This document shows, piece by piece, positions 14,022 through 22,300 of a DNA stretch of 64,000 bases. Where the stretch lies: positions 248,001 to 312,000 of the forward strand of contig NZ_FOVH01000006.1 in the NCBI RefSeq assembly GCF_900115095.1, read 5' to 3'. Source of the DNA: Actinomadura madurae (GTDB lineage: Bacteria; Actinomycetota; Actinomycetes; Streptosporangiales; Streptosporangiaceae). A model generated the notes under the pieces. It saw only the letters and a list, made by a program, of their open reading frames with translations, did not search any database and was not told where the DNA came from. Position numbers and translations under genes: made by a program. Each line of letters opens with the position of its first letter. Within the stretch, counting starts at the first letter, position 1.

Positions 14022-14831
14022 GTGACCACGATGACGACGGCGTTGAGCGACGTGAGACCGATCGGGGAGCAGCTGCGGGCGTGGCGGCAGCTGCGCAGGC
14101 TCAGCCAGCTGGAGCTGGCGTCCGAGGCGGACGTGTCGACCCGGCACCTGAGCTTCGTGGAGACGGGCCGGTCGGCGCCGAGCCGGGAGATGGTGCTGCG
14201 GCTCGCCGAGCACCTGGACGTGCCGCTGCGCGACCGCAACCTGCTGCTGGTGGCGGCCGGGTACGCGCCGGTGTTCGACGAGACGCCGATCGAGGAGCCG
14301 AGGATGGACACGGTCCGCGCGGCGCTGCGGCAGGTGCTGGAGGGGCACGAGCCCTATCCGGCGGTGGTCGTCGACCGGTTCTGGAACCTGATCGACGCCA
14401 ACGGCGCGGCGGCGTTCTTCATGGAGGGCGCGCCGCCGGAGCTGCTGGAGCCGCCGCTGAACGTGCTCCGGCTCAGCATGCACCCCGACGGGATGGCCAG
14501 GAACATCCTGAACCTGGCCGAGTGGCGGGCGCACATGATCGACCGGGTGCGGCGGCACGTGGCGCTGACCGCGGACGCGGCGCTCGCCCAGCTCTACAAG
14601 GAGCTGCGGAGCTTCCCGGGGGACGTGGGGGAGGCGATCGCGCCGCCCGCCGGCCACGAGGTGTTCGTGCCGCTGCGGATGCGGCTGGAGGGCCGGGAGC
14701 TGTCGTTCTTCAGCACCATCGCGACGTTCGGGACGCCGGTCGACATCACGGTGGCGGAACTGGCGATCGAGTCGTTCTACCCGGCGGACCGGGAGACGGC
14801 CGACTTCCTGCGCGAGCGCGCCGGCATGTGA
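14022..14831 (+). CDS. XRE-family regulator with MmyB-like C-terminal domain
   Basis: The N-terminal helix-turn-helix (residues about 14-68) contains LSQLELASEADVSTRHLSFVETGRS-type sequence. The larger C-terminal part has the MmyB pattern, with DRFWNLIDANGAAAFFM and a late FFSTIATFGTPVDITVAELAIESFYPAD. The MmyB domain has a PAS-like fold thought to bind fatty-acid-like ligands. These regulators often control an adjacent oxidoreductase; here the flanking genes are a PaaI thioesterase (divergent) and a flavohemoprotein (convergent). The start is GTG 14022 or ATG 14031; the ribosome binding site does not decide. Confidence 0.92.
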   Translation: MTTMTTALSDVRPIGEQLRAWRQLRRLSQLELASEADVSTRHLSFVETGRSAPSREMVLRLAEHLDVPLRDRNLLLVAAGYAPVFDETPIEEPRMDTVRAALRQVLEGHEPYPAVVVDRFWNLIDANGAAAFFMEGAPPELLEPPLNVLRLSMHPDGMARNILNLAEWRAHMIDRVRRHVALTADAALAQLYKELRSFPGDVGEAIAPPAGHEVFVPLRMRLEGRELSFFSTIATFGTPVDITVAELAIESFYPADRETADFLRERAGM

Positions 14832-14840
14832 TCCCGGGCG

Positions 14841-15971
14841 TCAGCCGCCGGCGGCGAGCAGGTCGTGGCGGATGCGGGCCAGCGGCACGCCGAGGCGCTG
14901 CAGTGCGGTGACCGTTTCGCGGACCATCGGGACGGGTCCGGCCACGTAGGCCTCGTGCTCGTCGCGGCCGCCGACGCCCTCCAGGAGGCGGGGCAGGACG
15001 TCCGGCACCCGCCCGCTCAGGCCGTCGGCCGCCGTGCCGCGCGACAGGACGGGCACGACCCGCAGCCGGGGGTGGTGGGACTCCAGCAGCCGCAGCTCGG
15101 GCAGGTCGTACAGGCCGGTCGCGTGCCGGGCGGCCACGAGGAGGTGGACGTCGCAGTCGCGGCCGGAGGCGATGGCCTGCTCGGCGAGCGCCTTCATCGG
15201 CGCGAGGCCGGTGCCGCCGCCGGCCAGCAGCAGCGGCCGGTCCGAGCCGGGGTCGAGGGTCATCCCGCCGTCGGGCGGGCCCAGCAGCAGCGTGTCGCCG
15301 GGCCCGGTGTGCCGGACGAGGGCGCCGCTCACCCAGCCGGCGGGACGGGCCCGGACGTGCAGGCGGACCAGCCCGTCCGGGCGGGGCGCGTTCGCGATCG
15401 AGTACGGCCGCCACACGCGGGGCCAGCGGGCCGTCTGGACCGGCACGTGCTGCCCGGCCGCGAACGGCACCGGCCGCTCGGGACGCAGCGTGAGCACCGC
15501 GAGGTCGGGGGCGCGGCGGTCGTGCTCCACGACCTCGGCGACCCACCAGGGCGGCGCGTCCTCCGCGTCCCGCTCCGCGGCGCGGATCATGGTGTCGGCG
15601 GCGGACCGGTAGGCGGTGCGCCAGGCGTCCTCGGCCTCGGGGGTCCACACGCCGGCGGCGAAGGCGCGGAGCGTGGCGGTCAGGGCCGCCTCGACGGCCG
15701 GGTAGTGCTCGGGCAGCACCCCGTACTTGCGGTGGCCGCGGCCGAGGCGTTCGAGGTGGGCGGCGAGTTCCTCCGGGTGGTCCTGGCCGGAGACGAGCCG
15801 CGTGAGCGCCCCGAAGAACCGGTCGTGCTGGTGGCCCATCGCGGGCGGGAACAGTGCCCGCAGCCGAGGCTCCGCCGTGAACAGGCGCCCGTAGAAGTAG
15901 TTCATCGCGCCCGCCGGATCGGTGTCGAGCCGGGCTAGGCACTCCTTGAGGATTCGCTGTTCCGGTGACAT
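14841..15971 (-). CDS. Flavohemoprotein, globin plus FAD/NAD reductase
   Basis: 376 residues. The globin domain (1-135) has the distal B10 Tyr in NYFYGRLF and the proximal F8 His in HRKYGVLPEHY. The reductase part shows RPYSIANAP for FAD, GGGTGLAPMKAL for NAD and a C-terminal AYVAGP. Flavohemoproteins use NAD(P)H to turn NO plus O2 into nitrate. It is slightly shorter than the 400 residues of E. coli Hmp and belongs to the actinobacterial globin-coupled reductases. The ATG at 15971 has GGGAG ten bases upstream; the longer reading to 16061 would add a basic tail unlike homologues. A possible operator palindrome lies at 16161. Confidence 0.9.
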   Translation of the reverse strand: MSPEQRILKECLARLDTDPAGAMNYFYGRLFTAEPRLRALFPPAMGHQHDRFFGALTRLVSGQDHPEELAAHLERLGRGHRKYGVLPEHYPAVEAALTATLRAFAAGVWTPEAEDAWRTAYRSAADTMIRAAERDAEDAPPWWVAEVVEHDRRAPDLAVLTLRPERPVPFAAGQHVPVQTARWPRVWRPYSIANAPRPDGLVRLHVRARPAGWVSGALVRHTGPGDTLLLGPPDGGMTLDPGSDRPLLLAGGGTGLAPMKALAEQAIASGRDCDVHLLVAARHATGLYDLPELRLLESHHPRLRVVPVLSRGTAADGLSGRVPDVLPRLLEGVGGRDEHEAYVAGPVPMVRETVTALQRLGVPLARIRHDLLAAGG

Positions 15972-16485
15972 GACCGGCACGCTCCCTAGTCGAAGGCGGG
16001 ACACCGGCGATCGCGGCAGGTCGGGTGCCCGGCTTGGTGAGATTCTCGCAGCGGGCTTCACGATCGCTCAAGGACGGGCCCGCCGGGGAGGCGGTGGTCG
16101 TCACGAAGAGTGAGCGATCTCTCCGCGTCCGTCACCGGAGAGTGGCGGAGTCGCGTAGGCATACTGATCGGTATTGCCGGTTGGTCCGGCATCCCGGTAG
16201 AGATCGGTGTCCCGGTGGTGGACGAATCCGGTCCAGGGTGGAAGATTTGGCGATTCTCCGGTACGCGTGGCCGGGACCGGCCTCCGCATCGCGCGCCCCC
16301 GGGCCGGATGCTCGCCGGTTCCGACTGCGAAGATCCGGGCCGTGCGGCAAGCTGGCCGGGAGAAGGCCGGGGGACGGGACGGTCCGAGGGGGCGGGTGAG
16401 GCACCATGAGGTGCAGCCAAAGGGGGGCGAATCACCCAAATCGGAAGGCGTCCCGTGGCCAGTGCTCAGCAGAGGGGGAACACGC
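15972..16485. other. 514-base divergent intergenic region without a gene
   Basis: This stretch separates the flavohemoprotein from the C26 peptidase gene. The frames crossing it have poor composition and no plausible start or family. It holds an imperfect palindrome at 16161-16174, a GCCGG/CCGGC hairpin near 16177-16190 and two related GATCGGT elements about 35 bases apart. It is long enough for two promoters and perhaps a small RNA, but I see no clear promoter. Confidence 0.6.
16161..16174. promoter_or_regulatory. Palindrome ATACTGATCGGTAT, possible operator
   Basis: The 14-mer is self-complementary at 6 of 7 positions. It overlaps a possible -10 sequence (CATACT, 16160-16165) in the gap between the flavohemoprotein and the C26 peptidase. 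A nitric-oxide-responsive repressor site would be reasonable here, but the sequence does not clearly match a known box. Weak. Confidence 0.3.
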
Positions 16486-17235
16486 ATGTCCGAGACCGCC
16501 CGCGGGGCCCCGCGCCCCGCGCCCGATGACGGCGCGCCGCCGCTCATCGGCATCACCACCTACCAGGAGCCGGCCCGCTGGGGCGTCTGGGTGCGCGAAG
16601 CCGCGCTGCTGCCGGTGCCGTACGCGCGCTCGGTCGAGCGGGCCGGCGGCATCCCGGTCCTGCTGCCGCCCGCCTCGACCCTGCGCGGCGTGGAGACCCT
16701 GGTGTCCCGGCTGGACGGCGTCGTGCTGGCCGGCGGCGGAGACATCGACCCCGACCTGTACGGCGCCGCCCGGCACTTCGAGACCGGGCCGCCGCAGCCG
16801 CAGCGCGACCGGTTCGAGCTGGCGCTCGCCCGCGCCGTCGTCCAGGCCGACCTGCCGTTCCTGGCGATCTGCCGGGGCATGCAGGTGCTGAACGTGGCGC
16901 GCGGCGGCACCCTCATCCAGCACCTTCCGGAGGCGGTGGGGCACAAGGGCCACGCGCCGGAGACCGGGATCGTCGGCTCGCACCCGGTGCAGATCAGCGC
17001 GACCAGCCTGGTCGGCAAGATCCTCGGCGACGCCGCCGAGGTCCCCGCCTACCACCATCAGGCCGTCGGCCGGCTCGGCAAGGGCCTGTCCGCCGTGGCG
17101 TGGGCCGAGGACCAGGTCGTCGAGGCCGTCGAGCTGCAGGGGCACCGGTTCGGACTGGCCGTCCAGTGGCACCCCGAGGAGGGCGACGACCGGCGCCTGT
17201 TCGAGGCCCTGGTCGCCGAGGCCGCCGGTCGCTGA
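16486..17235 (+). CDS. Gamma-glutamyl-gamma-aminobutyrate hydrolase family (peptidase C26)
   Basis: 249 residues of a class I glutamine-amidotransferase-like hydrolase. The catalytic Cys is in AICRGMQ, near residue 130, the His in VQWHPEE near 230, and VLAGGGDIDPDLYG is the typical family strand. Characterised members such as PuuD split gamma-glutamyl-GABA in putrescine breakdown; others act on gamma-glutamyl amines. No other puu gene is present. The ATG is preceded by AGAGGGGGAA. The gene stands alone behind a long empty stretch. Confidence 0.92.
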   Translation: MSETARGAPRPAPDDGAPPLIGITTYQEPARWGVWVREAALLPVPYARSVERAGGIPVLLPPASTLRGVETLVSRLDGVVLAGGGDIDPDLYGAARHFETGPPQPQRDRFELALARAVVQADLPFLAICRGMQVLNVARGGTLIQHLPEAVGHKGHAPETGIVGSHPVQISATSLVGKILGDAAEVPAYHHQAVGRLGKGLSAVAWAEDQVVEAVELQGHRFGLAVQWHPEEGDDRRLFEALVAEAAGR

Positions 17236-17313
17236 CCCGGGGTTGACGGTCCGGTTCCGGGGGAAGGCGTTCCGGTAGATTCCGCCGCAAACCCGACCAC
17301 CGGAGGCCGCCGC

Positions 17314-18279
17314 ATGCCCTTGAACCCGCAGACCGCGCGCTTCCTGGAGCTGCTCGCCTCGTGGACGGCCCCGCCCCCGGGCCGGGAGGCCGGCGCCGAG
17401 CCCACGATCGAGGAGATGCGGGCGCGGATCGGCGCGGCGTTCCCCGCCGTCCGGCGGGAGCTCGCGCGGATCCGCGACATCACGGTGCCGGGTCCCGGCG
17501 GGCCCGTGCCGGTGCGGCTGTACCGTCCGGTGCCACCCGAGCGGGGACCACTGCCGGCGGTCGTCTACCTGCACGGCGGCGGCTGGGTGCTCGGCGGCGT
17601 CGACAACGTGGACGCGGCCTGCCGCGACCTCGCCGCCGCGGCGGGGTGCGCCGTGCTGAACGTCGGCTACCGGCTGGCCCCCGAGCACCCGTTCCCCGCC
17701 GCCGTGGACGACGCCTGGGCCGTCGTCGCGGCGGTGGCGCGGGAGCCGGGCGCCTACGGCGTCGTGCCCGGGGCCGTCGCGGTGGCCGGCGACAGCGCCG
17801 GCGGGAACCTCGCCGCGGCCGTCGCGCTGATGGCCCGCGACCGGGGGACGCCGCTCGTCCACCAGCTGCTCGTCTACCCGGTGACCGACACGGCGATGGA
17901 CACCCCCAGCTGGCGGGAGTACGGCGCCGGGTACGGGCTGGACGCCGGGACGCTGGCCCGGTTCATGGACCTGTACCGGGCGGGCGCCGACCCGTCCGAC
18001 CCCAGGCTCGCCCCGCTGCGCGCCCCCGACGTGTCCGGCGCGGCGCCCGCCACCGTCATCACCGCCGAGTACGACATCCTGCGCGACGAGGGCGAGGCGT
18101 ACGCGGACCGGCTCGCCGCGGCCGGCGTCCCGGTCGGGCGCCGCCGCTACGACGGCGTCGTGCACTCCTTCTTCCTGCTCCCCGAGATCTTCGACGCCGG
18201 TGCCGAGGCGATGGAGTTCGCTGTGCGACGATTGCGCGCGGCATTCGACGACCACGCGCGGCAGGGGAGTGCGGCATGA
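17314..18279 (+). CDS. Alpha/beta hydrolase, hormone-sensitive-lipase family esterase
   Basis: 321 residues with the hallmarks of the HSL group: the oxyanion motif HGGGW near 88, the nucleophile in GDSAGGN near 161, Asp in AEYDILRDEG near 253 and His in VHSFF near 284. It should hydrolyse short-chain esters; the natural substrate is unknown. Its stop overlaps the ATG of the next gene (ATGA), so the two are translationally coupled. A pathway that makes an acyl-CoA after ester cleavage is a reasonable guess, and the remnant of an acyl-CoA ligase lies just beyond the pair. Confidence 0.92.
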   Translation: MPLNPQTARFLELLASWTAPPPGREAGAEPTIEEMRARIGAAFPAVRRELARIRDITVPGPGGPVPVRLYRPVPPERGPLPAVVYLHGGGWVLGGVDNVDAACRDLAAAAGCAVLNVGYRLAPEHPFPAAVDDAWAVVAAVAREPGAYGVVPGAVAVAGDSAGGNLAAAVALMARDRGTPLVHQLLVYPVTDTAMDTPSWREYGAGYGLDAGTLARFMDLYRAGADPSDPRLAPLRAPDVSGAAPATVITAEYDILRDEGEAYADRLAAAGVPVGRRRYDGVVHSFFLLPEIFDAGAEAMEFAVRRLRAAFDDHARQGSAA

Positions 18280-19067
18280 ACCGGTATGACGCCTACGAGC
18301 GGCTGAGGATCGACTGGGCGGCGGACGGGGTGCTGCGGGTCACCATCAGCACGCCCGGCAAGCTGAACGCGGTCGACACGGTCGGGCACCGCGAGCTCGC
18401 GGAGATCTGGCGGGACGCGGACGCCGACGACGACGTGCGCGCGATCGTCGTGCGGGGGGAGGGGACGGCGTTCTCCGCCGGCGGGGACATCGCCCTGATC
18501 GAGGAGATGATGACCGGCCACGCCGCCCGCCGCCGGATCATGCGCGAGGCGCGCGACATCGTGATGAACGTGGTGAACTGCTCCAAGCCGGTGGTGAGCG
18601 CCGTGCAGGGCCCGGCGGTGGGCGCCGGCCTGGCGGTGGCGCTGCTGGCCGACATCTCCGTCGCGGGCCGCACCGCGAAGATCATCGACGGGCACGTGCG
18701 GCTGGGCGTGGCCGCGGGCGACCACGCGGCGATCGTGTGGCCGCTGCTGTGCGGGATGGCCAAGGCCAAGTACTACCTGCTGCTCAACGACGTCCTCACC
18801 GGTGAGGAGGCCGAGCGGATCGGCCTGGTCTCCGTCTGCGTGGACGACGGCGAGGTGCACGAGCGCGCCCTGGAGATCGCGGGCCGGCTCGCCGCCGGCC
18901 CCGCCGAGGCCCTGTCGTTCACCAAGCACGCGCTGAACAACTGGCTGCGGCTGGCCGGGCCGACGTTCGACGCGTCCCTGGCGATGGAGTTCTTCGGGTT
19001 CACCGGCCCGGACGTGCGGGAGGGCGTCGCGGCGATCCGCGAGAAGCGCCCGCCCGAGTTCGGCTGA
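18276..19067 (+). CDS. Enoyl-CoA hydratase/isomerase family protein
   Basis: 263 residues of the crotonase superfamily. The N-terminal part contains GTAFSAGGDIALI, the first oxyanion-hole strand, and the second is in QGPAVGAGLAVALLADI. The usual catalytic Glu after the second motif is not obvious (VRLGVAAGDHAAIVWP), so hydration of a standard 2-enoyl-CoA is not assured; hydrolase or isomerase activity is possible. The ATG overlaps the esterase stop by four bases. Confidence 0.92.
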   Translation: MNRYDAYERLRIDWAADGVLRVTISTPGKLNAVDTVGHRELAEIWRDADADDDVRAIVVRGEGTAFSAGGDIALIEEMMTGHAARRRIMREARDIVMNVVNCSKPVVSAVQGPAVGAGLAVALLADISVAGRTAKIIDGHVRLGVAAGDHAAIVWPLLCGMAKAKYYLLLNDVLTGEEAERIGLVSVCVDDGEVHERALEIAGRLAAGPAEALSFTKHALNNWLRLAGPTFDASLAMEFFGFTGPDVREGVAAIREKRPPEFG

Positions 19068-19172
19068 GCCCCCGGGCGTCCGCCTGGGACGGGCGGCGCC
19101 GCGCTCCCCGCGACCCGCACGAACGCGTGCGGCGCCGCGCGCATCGGTGCCTTCAGGTGCCCGCGCTGGTAG

Positions 19173-19229
19173 GAGGTGGTCGAGGCCGTCCCGCGCAACC
19201 ACTCCGGCAAGATCCGCATGAACTCCGGG
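19173..19229 (+). pseudogene. Remnant of an AMP-forming acyl-CoA ligase C-terminus
   Basis: One frame reads EVVEAVPRNHSGKIRMNSG just after an in-frame TAG. PRNHSGKI is the A10 motif that carries the catalytic Lys near the C-terminus of acyl-CoA synthetases, whose usual ending is LPRNxxGKxLR. Nothing else of such an enzyme survives around it. It follows an esterase/enoyl-CoA-hydratase pair, where a ligase would fit, so it looks like the scar of a deleted gene. Confidence 0.5.
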
Positions 19230-19301
19230 CCGCCCACGACCCGGGTAAAGCCCGCCGCCTTCCGAAGGTCGGTGACGGGCTACTCACATAGCGTTACCTG
19301 T

Positions 19302-20225
19302 ATGCGCCTATCCCGTAGGACGTTCCTCCTGGCCGCCGCGACCGCCGTGTCAGGCTGCGGGCGCATCGCGAGCGACTCCGCACTCACGCTCGCCACGGGG
19401 GAGGAGGGCGGCGCCTACTACAAGCTCGGGCGGCTCTTCGCGGAACAGCTCAAGGACCGAGGCCTGCGTGTCACGGCGGTCGCGACCAACGCCAGCCGGC
19501 AGAACCTCGAAATGCTTGCGGACCTCGGCTCGCAGAACCGCGCCGATCTGGCCTTCGTGCTCTCCGACTCCGCTCACTACAGGCTCGACCGGGGCACCGT
19601 GGCCGCCCTGGCCCGCATGTACCTCAACTACCTGCATCTGATCGTGCGCGCGGATTCCGGGATCGACCTGCTGGAGGACTTGGCCGGCCGCACGGTGTCG
19701 ATCGGTGCCCATGGTTCGGGTACCTCGCTGACCGCGGGGCGTGTGTTGCGATGCGCCGGCCTCACCGCCCCTCCCCGCACCCTGGAGAAGCGCCTCGCCC
19801 CCTCGCTCGACGGTCTCCGCTCGAAGAGGATCGACGCCTGTTTCTGGTCGGGTGACGCGCCGACCCCCGCGATCGTCGACTTCGTGAAGGAGGGCACGCC
19901 GATCCGGCTGGTCCGGCTGGACGAGGTGGTCCCGGCGCTGACGTCCGAGCACGGCGCCGTCTACGAGAACGCGTCCGTACCGGCCGGCCAGTACGGTCTC
20001 GGGGAGGCGGTTCCCACCGTCGGGACGGCCAGCTACCTGCTCTGCCGGGCGGGGCTCGCCGAGGAACAGGCGGAGAAGGTCACCAGGACTCTCTTCGAGG
20101 CCCGCAACGAGCTCAACCCCGCGCATCTACCGGGCCGCTCATTGAACGAGCGCTATGCGATCGGCACGGGGTACGTGTCTCTGCACCCGGGTGCGAGGGA
20201 GTACTACTCCTCCGTCTACGACTAG
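19302..20225 (+). CDS. TAXI-family solute-binding lipoprotein
   Basis: 307 residues. The N-terminus MRLSRRTFLLAAATAVSGCG has an RR pair, a hydrophobic stretch and a lipobox (VSGC), so it is exported and lipid-anchored. The mature part fits TAXI, the binding protein of some TRAP transporters: ATGEEGGAYYKLGRLFAEQL at the start and IGAHGSGTSLTAGRVL in the ligand cleft. There are no TRAP membrane subunits here. It ends tail-to-tail with the histidine kinase gene; the two stop codons overlap. It may therefore serve as the ligand-binding partner of the kinase. ATG 19302 is chosen at the signal peptide. Confidence 0.9.
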   Translation: MRLSRRTFLLAAATAVSGCGRIASDSALTLATGEEGGAYYKLGRLFAEQLKDRGLRVTAVATNASRQNLEMLADLGSQNRADLAFVLSDSAHYRLDRGTVAALARMYLNYLHLIVRADSGIDLLEDLAGRTVSIGAHGSGTSLTAGRVLRCAGLTAPPRTLEKRLAPSLDGLRSKRIDACFWSGDAPTPAIVDFVKEGTPIRLVRLDEVVPALTSEHGAVYENASVPAGQYGLGEAVPTVGTASYLLCRAGLAEEQAEKVTRTLFEARNELNPAHLPGRSLNERYAIGTGYVSLHPGAREYYSSVYD

Positions 20226-21616
20226 CGGGAGCGCGCGCCGGCCGGGTCCGCCAACATCAGCTCGACCACCAGGCCGTGCGGCTCGTTCGGCGCCAGGCGC
20301 AGTGCCCCGCCGCCGGACTTCGCCAGATCTGCGGCGATCGCCAGCCCGAGCCCGCTTCCCGGGACGTTCTCGTGCGAGACGGCGCGCCAGAAGCGTTCCG
20401 TCGCCTCCGCGCACTCGCCGGCCGTCAGGCCCGGCCCGTCGTCGGCGAACCGGAGCGCGGTGCCGTCCATCCGGACCGCGACCGTGCCGCCTTCGGGGAC
20501 GTACTTGCAGGCGTTGTCGAGCACGGTGTCGGTGATGCGGGTGAGGGCGTCCGGAACGGCGCGGACGCGGCGTTCGGCGGGAAGGTCCACCGTGAGCGTC
20601 AGGTTCCTGGCGGTGAGCGCCTCCTCCCAGGCCGCCAGCCTGGGCCGCAGTTCCTCGACGGCGTCGACGTCCTGGGCCGGTGGCCCGGAGGTGACGCGGG
20701 CCAGGGCGAGCATCCCGTCCAGCAACGCCGTGAGCCGGCCCAGCTCCGCCATCGCCTCCTCGTGCCCGGCGAGGCCCTCCGAGTCCATGTGCGGCTGCAG
20801 GTTCTCCAGGTGCAGCGAGAGCACGGCCAACGGGGAGCGAAGCTCATGGGAGACGTTGGCGACGAAGGCCTGCTGGCGGTCGATCGCGGCCCACACCGCC
20901 TCGGTCATCGCGTTGAACCGCATCATCAGCCGCCGCAGCTCCACCGGACCCGTGTCCGGGACGATGCGCGCCTCCAGACGCCCCTCGGCGATGTCGCGGG
21001 TCGTGGCGTCCAGCTCGCTGATCGGCCGCAGGATCCACCGGGCCAGGCCGTGGGCACCGGCGGTCGTGCAGGCCAGGGCCACCACCGCGGCGGCCGCCAT
21101 GAGCGCCCACACGCACAAGATGTCCAAGCGGGCGCTTTCGGTCGACGCGAACAGCAGCACCGCGCCCGACACCTCGGCGTCGCGTCCGGCCGTCTCGGCC
21201 ATCGCCACCCTGCCGGCGCCGAACGGGCCGAGTGGCGGCATCCGTTCGATCCTGCCGCCGCGCATCGTCGTGCCCGCGAGTTTCCGCGCCGAGGCCTCGG
21301 CGGCGGCGTCCAGGTCACCGGCGGCCAGGACGAGCCGCCCGCGTCGGTCGTAGACGCGCAGCACCGCGTCGTACAGGTCGGCGTAGCGCTCGATCTCCAG
21401 GAGCAGCGCGCACTCGCGTTCGACCTTTCGTGTCGTGCAGTCGCCCTCGTGCAGGCTGCGGTCGGCCATCGCGGCGAACCGGGTCACCTCCGGCCGCCGC
21501 TTGAGCAGCAGATGCTCGGTGCGGTGCGAGGCGTAGGCGAAGCCGAGCGGGACCGCCAGCGCGGTGAGCGCCGCGGCCATCAGCGCCGTGAACAGCGCGG
21601 CGAGGCGGGCCCTCAC
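20222..21616 (-). CDS. Sensor histidine kinase
   Basis: 464 residues. A first membrane helix (about 5-28), an extracytoplasmic domain with a possible disulfide pair (GDCTTRKVERECAL), a second helix near 165-185, then HAMP, HisKA with the phosphorylated His in NVSHELRSPLAVL near 254, and HATPase with DNACKYV, DDGPGL and GSGLGLAIA. GTG 21614-21616 overlaps the stop of the response regulator by four bases, so the two are coupled. The cognate signal is unknown; the neighbouring TAXI lipoprotein and MHS transporter suggest an organic acid. Confidence 0.92.
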   Translation of the reverse strand: MRARLAALFTALMAAALTALAVPLGFAYASHRTEHLLLKRRPEVTRFAAMADRSLHEGDCTTRKVERECALLLEIERYADLYDAVLRVYDRRGRLVLAAGDLDAAAEASARKLAGTTMRGGRIERMPPLGPFGAGRVAMAETAGRDAEVSGAVLLFASTESARLDILCVWALMAAAAVVALACTTAGAHGLARWILRPISELDATTRDIAEGRLEARIVPDTGPVELRRLMMRFNAMTEAVWAAIDRQQAFVANVSHELRSPLAVLSLHLENLQPHMDSEGLAGHEEAMAELGRLTALLDGMLALARVTSGPPAQDVDAVEELRPRLAAWEEALTARNLTLTVDLPAERRVRAVPDALTRITDTVLDNACKYVPEGGTVAVRMDGTALRFADDGPGLTAGECAEATERFWRAVSHENVPGSGLGLAIAADLAKSGGGALRLAPNEPHGLVVELMLADPAGARSR

Positions 21617-22290
21617 CGGTCGCCGGCCGTGTCGACGCCGAGGCGGTAGCCGACGCCGTGCACCGTCACCACGAGACCCGGCCGCGCGGTCTTGGCCCGG
21701 ATCCCCGACACGTGGACGTCCAGGGACCGGGACGCCGGCTGGGACGTGTCGGCCCACAGCGCGTGCAGGATCTCCGCGCGGTCGCGGACGACGCCGGGCT
21801 CGCTCGCCAGCAGCGCGAGCACGTCGAACTCGCGCGGGGCGAGCCGGACGGCGCGGCCGGCCACGGTCACCGCCCGGCCCTCCAGGTCGATGCGGATGTC
21901 GCCGGCGACCGCGACCGGCTCGCGCGCCGGCAGCGGCCGGGTGCCGCGCCGCATGACCGTCCGCATCCGCGCGACCAGCTCCGCCATGAGGAAGGGCTTC
22001 ACCAGGTAGTCGTCGGCTCCCGAGTGCAGCGCGCGCAGCAGGTCGCGCGGCTGCGCGCGGGCGGTGACCACGATGACCGGCACCGGGGAGACGCGCCGCA
22101 GGCGGCGCAGCGCGTCGAGGCCGTCCATGTCCGGCAGGCCGAGGTCGAGCAGGACGAAGTCGGCGCCGCCCGCGAGCCGGAGGGCGTCGGTGGCCATGGT
22201 GGTCCGCTCGGTCGTGTGGCCGTACCTCGCGAGGGCGCCCGCCAGCGCCCCGGCGAACCGGTCGTCGTCCTCGACCAGGAGCACCCGCAT
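21613..22290 (-). CDS. OmpR-family response regulator
   Basis: 225 residues. The receiver domain has VEDDD at the acidic pocket, the phosphorylated Asp49 in LLDLGLPDMDG, and Lys in YLVKPF. The C-terminal winged helix ends VTVHGVGYRLG. The chosen ATG (22288-22290) starts MRVLLVED and lies ten bases after the MHS transporter stop. Gene order transporter, regulator, kinase on one strand points to an operon in which the pair controls the transporter. A longer start at 22305 overlaps the transporter stop and lacks a ribosome binding site. Confidence 0.93.
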   Translation of the reverse strand: MRVLLVEDDDRFAGALAGALARYGHTTERTTMATDALRLAGGADFVLLDLGLPDMDGLDALRRLRRVSPVPVIVVTARAQPRDLLRALHSGADDYLVKPFLMAELVARMRTVMRRGTRPLPAREPVAVAGDIRIDLEGRAVTVAGRAVRLAPREFDVLALLASEPGVVRDRAEILHALWADTSQPASRSLDVHVSGIRAKTARPGLVVTVHGVGYRLGVDTAGDR

Positions 22291-22300
22291 TCCTGCCACC

